Shown one piece after another: positions 60,056 through 64,000 of a DNA stretch of 64,000 bases. The number at the start of each line of letters is the position of its first letter. The first letter of the stretch is position 1. The translations under genes were made by a program, and so were the position numbers. The notes under the pieces were generated by a model. It had not been told where the DNA came from. It worked only from the letters and a program-made list of their open reading frames with translations, and did not search any database. This stretch comes from Bacteroidia bacterium (GTDB lineage: Bacteria; Bacteroidota; Bacteroidia; B-17B0; Aurantibacillaceae), in the NCBI GenBank assembly GCA_016787785.1, contig JAEUTO010000010.1, forward strand, positions 1-64,000. Reading direction: 5' to 3'.

Positions 60056-61561
60056 CTAGCGCGGGTTGTTATAAATTTCATTAAACTGATTGAATTCGGT
60101 ATCCGATGGGTTTACATTATCAGGGTTAGCAATACCGTTATTATTTCTACGCGTTACCTCAAATCGCCACCTGTCATTATAAAGTTCTCCCCTCATATCG
60201 CTGTGAACGAGTACATGACAATCATCACCAAGGTTCTTATTTACGAATACAAACTTACGATTGTTAAAGAACTGCCCGTTTACACCATCAGTAAGTCTAT
60301 AATATTGCCATATCTCGTAAGGAAAAGTGTTTGCTTCGGTATTCTGAATACTACGTTGATCAGGCTTGCCATATTGAAGGTAAACACGTCCCCGTTCTGT
60401 GTAATAACCTTTTTGTTTACCACATTTAAACAGCACCATGGCTTCTTGTACACTTTTATAATATCTGCCCCACATTTTTAGCGCGTTGCCTGTATCTCCG
60501 GCACGGCGCTGCCAAAAATCAACTGCAAAATTTTTCATTAGCTCCGGATCTTTTTTTATTGCCTGGTTAATTATTCGTTCTTTATCAACACCATCCGCAA
60601 TTGGCCATAAACATTCTACAAACATTTTTAAAGTATCAACATTGTTGCAGGAGCCAAAATATTCGGCAATTGTTTTTTTCTCGCTGTATTCATATAAAGC
60701 AACAATGTCTACCGATTTGTTCAAACGCTGGAAAAAAAATTTCTTTTGTAAGTGCACAATATTTTTTTCATCCTTAACTTCTAAAACTAAATTGTAGTTT
60801 CCGCTTCCAAGCGTACTGATATTCATTTTTGCAAGAATAGGATTTACTTTACCTGTAGTTTGTTTTTTAAAATCGCCATAAGTATTTAATTTGGTCAGAT
60901 TGTCGCTGTTTTCAATGTAATACACATAAACAAAAGGCTTATTTTTTCCAAAAACAGTATCCGTATTATACGTTTCAAAATAAAAATTAAGTTCTTTTGT
61001 TGTTTCCGGAAAATAGTTAACGTTGTAAGGAATGAGATCGAAACCGCTTTTTGAAATGGAGGTAGGGCTTGTGGTTTTTTTATAGCTCTCTAATATCTGT
61101 ATGCTTGATGATTGAATGTTTTTTTGATCAAAAGCAATTAAAATAGTTTGTTTTATAAGTGTAGGTTTTTTTTTAGGTTGATTTTTATCACTTAAAGACA
61201 TCTCAAGCGTATAGATTCCGTTGGGCAAGGCATAGCGCTGATTATCAATAAACGAAGGTCTGTTTAATGTGTCTGTGTAAGAGGGGCCAATCAGATTGTA
61301 TTTGTTTGCTTTTACGATATTTGAATCCTTAAGTATCTTAACCTCAATATTAACCTCGTTTTGATAGTGACCGTCTGTTTTTTTTGATGAAAGTGAATTC
61401 CCAACAATTGTCAAATAAGTCTCTATATAAGGCTGATTTGAAGGCGTATTAAAGGCCCCAACATTAAAATAAGAGATAACCTGGCTGTTTGCCGAAAAAG
61501 ACAAAACAACTGTAAATACCAGAATAATAAGCTGTTTTGGGATATTTTGTTGTTGAATCAT
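60056..61561 (-). CDS. GWxTD-domain exported protein
   Basis: 501 residues from the ATG at 61559-61561, chosen because the signal peptide (PKQLIILVFTVVLSFSANSQ) follows it. The frame is open 36 nt further. The C-terminal GWxTD domain is recognisable (DFWQRRAGDTGNALKMWGRYY, then RGRVYLQYGKPDQRSI and FEVTRRNNNGI), though the GW pair appears as FW. The middle is beta-rich. Such proteins are common in Bacteroidota and are thought to stay in the periplasm or outer membrane. Role unknown. Confidence 0.85.
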   Translation of the reverse strand: MIQQQNIPKQLIILVFTVVLSFSANSQVISYFNVGAFNTPSNQPYIETYLTIVGNSLSSKKTDGHYQNEVNIEVKILKDSNIVKANKYNLIGPSYTDTLNRPSFIDNQRYALPNGIYTLEMSLSDKNQPKKKPTLIKQTILIAFDQKNIQSSSIQILESYKKTTSPTSISKSGFDLIPYNVNYFPETTKELNFYFETYNTDTVFGKNKPFVYVYYIENSDNLTKLNTYGDFKKQTTGKVNPILAKMNISTLGSGNYNLVLEVKDEKNIVHLQKKFFFQRLNKSVDIVALYEYSEKKTIAEYFGSCNNVDTLKMFVECLWPIADGVDKERIINQAIKKDPELMKNFAVDFWQRRAGDTGNALKMWGRYYKSVQEAMVLFKCGKQKGYYTERGRVYLQYGKPDQRSIQNTEANTFPYEIWQYYRLTDGVNGQFFNNRKFVFVNKNLGDDCHVLVHSDMRGELYNDRWRFEVTRRNNNGIANPDNVNPSDTEFNQFNEIYNNPR

Positions 61562-61638
61562 GGTATAAAATATAAAGTTATCGATTTTTTTTTGCAAAAG
61601 TAGCTTGAGAAATTAAAAAAAATAGTAATTTTACCCCC

Positions 61639-61723
61639 GGAGAAATGGCAGAGTGGTCGATTGCGGCAGTCTTGAAAACTGTTGTACCGCGAGGTACCTG
61701 GGGTTCGAATCCCTATTTCTCCG
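61639..61723 (+). tRNA. tRNA-Ser (UGA anticodon)
   Basis: 85 nt with full cloverleaf: acceptor stem GGAGAAA/TTTCTCC, D-arm with GCAGAGTGGTCGATTGCGGC, anticodon loop CTTGAAA (anticodon TGA, reads UCA), a long variable arm (GTACCGCGAGGTAC) as in all tRNA-Ser, and T-arm GGGTTCGAATCCC. The CCA end is not encoded. The serine recombinase gene ends inside its T-arm. Confidence 0.97.
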
Positions 61724-63299
61724 CTGAAAGGGACTTAGGCTCAAAAAGAGAACTAAGTCCCTTTTTTATTAAAGCCAAATCGCCCGTGTGTCGGGCGATT
61801 TGTGCAATTATAAAGTTGATTTCAGAGGTTCGAAATGCTCCGTTTTTCTTGTCATATACCAAACCGTTAGGAAAGAGTAAATTTTGCAATCCTTCTTTCA
61901 TTGCTATACCGCCATCTTGCCACAGTTGGCGCAGGTTTCGGCAAAGAATTACGGCTTCATTTATCATTTCTTTTAGGTTCGAAATGGAAATCCCACAAGT
62001 CGCTATTTCCTTTCGGATATTATCAAATTCCTTAGTGTATTTTACTCTAAATCGTTCGTAGGTTTCCTTTGACATTTCCTCTTTTATGAAGTGCTTCTCT
62101 TCTAGGGTTTCAATATCCTTGGTTAGTTCGACAATTCTCGCCTTAAGGATCACTTCCTTTTCAACGGAGTCTTTATTCAGTTCGTGGTAGGTACTTTCTA
62201 ATTCAATTTTAATCGCCTCTGTTAATTCAGGCTTTACTTCATATTTCTCAAGTTCCTCTGAAAACAAACGGTGCATTTCTTTTGCGCTTTTATTGCACTT
62301 ACAGCCGTTTGTTCTGCATTTGTAGTAGTACAAGTTCTTCTTCTTTACGATATAGCCTGTAAAGGGCTGATTACAATCCGAGCATTTAATGAAAACCTTA
62401 AGGGGAATATTTACATCTTCTGCTTTGTGCGGTACTCCGAACTTAGTTGAAGATGAAATTACCTCATTCACTTTCATAAAGGTTTCTTTAGAAATCATTT
62501 TTTCATGCACTCCTTCAACCACTTTTCCATTCAGCATTCCGTGCGAAACTAATCCGCAATAAAAAGGGTTAATGAATATTTTATGCAATTGCTGTTTGTA
62601 CATTTTTACACCGATAGCTTGAAGCTTCAAAATAATTTCTTCATTCTTCATGCCCATTAGTTTCCATTCCCATGCTTTTTTTATTTTCTTTCCATCCGCA
62701 TTCACAACAATTTTACGTTCACCACTTGTTCTTACAATATCATAACCCTGCGGTGGTTTCACAACCCAAATTCCTTTTTCAAATTTGGCTTTCATTCCTG
62801 CCATTGCAACTTGCTTTCGTTGATCATTATCCCATCGCCCAAACAACAATTGCATATCGTGAAATAAAACACCACTTGCATTAGAAGTATCAATTGGTTC
62901 AGTTACTGCCTTAATATGCACTCCATGTTTTTCTCTTAATTCATCAGCAATGGAAATAGCTTTACCTCCTGTTCTGCTAAAGCGAGTCATTTTGTAAACC
63001 AAGATGGTGCTTATTTTTCCTTTGCTTGTATTCACAAAACTCAGCATTCGCTGAAACTCTTTCCTCGCATCGGTTTTAGCACTTTCATAAGTATCACCAA
63101 ACGCTGAAACAATTGTGAGATTGTTTCTCTTGGCATATTCTTCAATTGATTTACGCTGGGTTTCCAAAGACTCGTTTTTATCAAACTGCCCTTTGCCGGA
63201 AACCCTTGTGTACATCACCGCCAAATTAGATGTGGATTGTTTTACTTCCTTTTTTCCAAACCGCCCAAAACGGTTGTCGATTATTTGTTCTTCTGTCAT
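61713..63299 (-). CDS. Large serine recombinase (resolvase-recombinase-zinc ribbon)
   Basis: 528 residues. Resolvase domain about 25-175 with catalytic Ser34 (YTRVSGKG) and MTRFSRTGG; recombinase domain about 185-290; zinc ribbon (KCSDCNQPFTGYIV, YYKCRTNGCKC) about 315-355; coiled coil about 375-445. It catalyses integration and excision of the mobile element. The stop lies in the T-arm of tRNA-Ser (TAG, 61713-61715), so 11 nt are shared. An AAAGGAGG Shine-Dalgarno sequence sits 6 nt before the ATG. The last 25 codons read through the two hairpins that end the tRNA transcript. The gene is the left boundary of the element. Confidence 0.92.
   Translation of the reverse strand: MTEEQIIDNRFGRFGKKEVKQSTSNLAVMYTRVSGKGQFDKNESLETQRKSIEEYAKRNNLTIVSAFGDTYESAKTDARKEFQRMLSFVNTSKGKISTILVYKMTRFSRTGGKAISIADELREKHGVHIKAVTEPIDTSNASGVLFHDMQLLFGRWDNDQRKQVAMAGMKAKFEKGIWVVKPPQGYDIVRTSGERKIVVNADGKKIKKAWEWKLMGMKNEEIILKLQAIGVKMYKQQLHKIFINPFYCGLVSHGMLNGKVVEGVHEKMISKETFMKVNEVISSSTKFGVPHKAEDVNIPLKVFIKCSDCNQPFTGYIVKKKNLYYYKCRTNGCKCNKSAKEMHRLFSEELEKYEVKPELTEAIKIELESTYHELNKDSVEKEVILKARIVELTKDIETLEEKHFIKEEMSKETYERFRVKYTKEFDNIRKEIATCGISISNLKEMINEAVILCRNLRQLWQDGGIAMKEGLQNLLFPNGLVYDKKNGAFRTSEINFIIAQIARHTGDLALIKKGLSSLFEPKSLSAEK
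61728..61767 (+). terminator. Terminator of tRNA-Ser
   Basis: AAGGGACTTAG pairs with CTAAGTCCCTT; six T follow. It lies within the last codons of the recombinase gene on the other strand. Confidence 0.8.
61777..61801. repeat. Perfect hairpin within the recombinase tail
   Basis: AAATCGCCCG and CGGGCGATTT form a 10-bp stem with a TGTGT loop. It encodes IARHTGDL on the minus strand, so the symmetry is under two constraints at once. Confidence 0.7.
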
Positions 63300-63312
63300 T
63301 TTGCCTCCTTTC
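63300..63312 (-). promoter_or_regulatory. Strong Shine-Dalgarno site of the recombinase gene
   Basis: On the minus strand AAAGGAGGCAAA precedes the ATG. Most genes in this window have no such site, as expected in Bacteroidota, so this one stands out. Confidence 0.7.
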
Positions 63313-63325
63313 TTTTTATTATTTA

Positions 63326-63586
63326 TTATGCTTGTTTTCTGTATTCAATTTCTGAATTATTATTTTCAGTATTCAACGAAATTATTTTCGCACTTCCTGA
63401 ATTATTTAATTCATCGATCTCATTTCTCTTTTTTAGTTTTGAAAGATGCTCGCATATAAGAACAGCCAGTTTTTTGATTGATAATACAATCTTGTTTGCC
63501 TGTTCATCGCTTACACTTTCATAACCTTTTATCATCCGTAGTTTTTCAACCGTTAATCCTTTGTTATTTTCGCTCTCACTTTTCAT
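63326..63586 (-). CDS. Small helical protein of the mobile element
   Basis: 86 residues from the ATG at 63584-63586; a TTG 33 nt upstream is an alternative start. The sequence is charged and helical (TVEKLRMIKGYESVSDEQANKIV, ICEHLSKLKKRNE), with no known domain. It ends 26 nt before the recombinase start and is probably in one transcript with it. Small proteins next to serine recombinases can direct excision, but nothing in the sequence shows that here. Confidence 0.5.
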   Translation of the reverse strand: MKSESENNKGLTVEKLRMIKGYESVSDEQANKIVLSIKKLAVLICEHLSKLKKRNEIDELNNSGSAKIISLNTENNNSEIEYRKQA

Positions 63587-63640
63587 TTCTCTTTTTTGCT
63601 TTCTCGCACGTTCGTTCAATCCTTATTTTATCTTATTATT

Positions 63641-63657
63641 ATATTGACTATCAATAT
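63641..63657. promoter_or_regulatory. Inverted repeat, possible operator
   Basis: ATATTGA and TCAATAT are exact complements around CTA, 55 nt upstream of the small helical gene. It could be the operator of the recombinase transcript. Confidence 0.35.
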
Positions 63658-63811
63658 GATAGCTAATTTACGTACATCTTTTGGAATAAAGAAATCCCAC
63701 TAATGCGCCCTAAATCCGCCTGTATTTCGGCATCGTTTTATGACCATTTTTCGGAACACTTTATCCTGCCATAATTAGCAAGGAGATCTGATTTTAATTT
63801 TCTGGTTCATA

Positions 63812-64000
63812 TTATGCTGCTTTATTTTGTTGTTGATTTTTTAATAATCCTTGTCGTTTTAATGATTCGTATCTGTATCGCCAATCACTCTTTTTTTCTG
63901 TTTCGTTTTTACCGGAGATGAATTGCTGTACTTTTTCTTCATGCGTTTTTACTTCCATAAAATCAATTTCAGAAAATTTTATTTCCGGTGTGTGATACAT
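63812..64000 (-). CDS. Hypothetical protein, cut by the window edge
   Basis: 62 codons to a TAA at 63812-63814; a possible ATG is at the last three bases of the window, but the frame may start further out. The protein is charged and ends in a Gln-rich tail (SLKRQGLLKNQQQNKAA). No domain is recognised. It belongs to the mobile element by position. Confidence 0.45.
   Translation of the reverse strand: MYHTPEIKFSEIDFMEVKTHEEKVQQFISGKNETEKKSDWRYRYESLKRQGLLKNQQQNKAA

Noticed and set aside
1-64000. CRISPR arrays
   Set aside because: No run of regularly spaced direct repeats was seen anywhere, and no cas gene is present.
1-64000. Restriction-modification, toxin-antitoxin or other named defence loci
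   Set aside because: None of the genes shows methylase, nuclease-antitoxin or defence signatures, apart from the secreted endonuclease I, whose T9SS tail places it outside the cell.

Overview
The window comes from a low-GC member of the phylum Bacteroidota. The evidence is direct: type IX secretion (T9SS) sorting tails of both kinds (type A and type B), a PorP/SprF-family outer-membrane protein next to a PorE-like OmpA protein, a short primary sigma factor of the Bacteroidota type, GWxTD and alternative GlmU proteins, and promoters of the TTTG-N19..21-TAnnTTTG form. I cannot name a genus; the content looks like an environmental Flavobacteriales- or Sphingobacteriales-like lineage.

Layout. 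1-2.5 kb: the end of a tryptophan 2,3-dioxygenase gene, then a cluster for nitrosative or Fe-S stress (cupin, Ric/ScdA di-iron repair protein, adrenodoxin-type ferredoxin, cupin, hemerythrin). 2.5-6.4 kb: a decayed patch with gene remnants, a frameshifted excisionase-type gene, a 22-bp palindrome, a 5'-truncated T9SS surface protein, an intact T9SS protein and a REP-like hairpin. 6.4-14.1 kb: DUF2141 protein, cysteine desulfurase, EamA exporter, family 9 glycosyltransferase and a large secreted subtilase. 14.2-18.6 kb: a signalling operon (Ppx/GppA, a sigma-54 response regulator with no DNA-binding domain, and a TPR-SpoIIE phosphatase). 18.6-23.1 kb: a CAP/OmpA-like protein, a MauE/DoxX-thioredoxin fusion and rpoD. 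23.5-27.9 kb: a 774-residue coiled-coil protein, zapA and rny. 28-38 kb: small accessory genes with repeats between them (XRE-pentapeptide protein, PhzF, unknown membrane proteins, GyrI-like, SRPBCC, DUF2233, GNAT, TPR), then a tetR-HMA-like-MFS unit.

39-51.7 kb is an eight-gene minus-strand operon with almost no intergenic space. Read 5' to 3' it encodes two large exported proteins without a T9SS tail, two type B T9SS cargo proteins, a PorP/SprF protein, a PorE-like OmpA protein with three regulatory-like domains, an alternative GlmU and a secreted endonuclease I. I regard this as the best candidate for an undescribed surface system. 51.8-61.6 kb is mostly housekeeping: ClpB, a second TPR-SpoIIE phosphatase, RecR, a sodium:solute symporter, a family 2 glycosyltransferase and a GWxTD protein.

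61.6-64 kb: tRNA-Ser(UGA) is followed head-on by a large serine recombinase whose stop codon lies inside the tRNA T-arm. The recombinase has a strong Shine-Dalgarno sequence, unusual for this phylum. This is the edge of an integrated mobile element that runs off the right end of the window.
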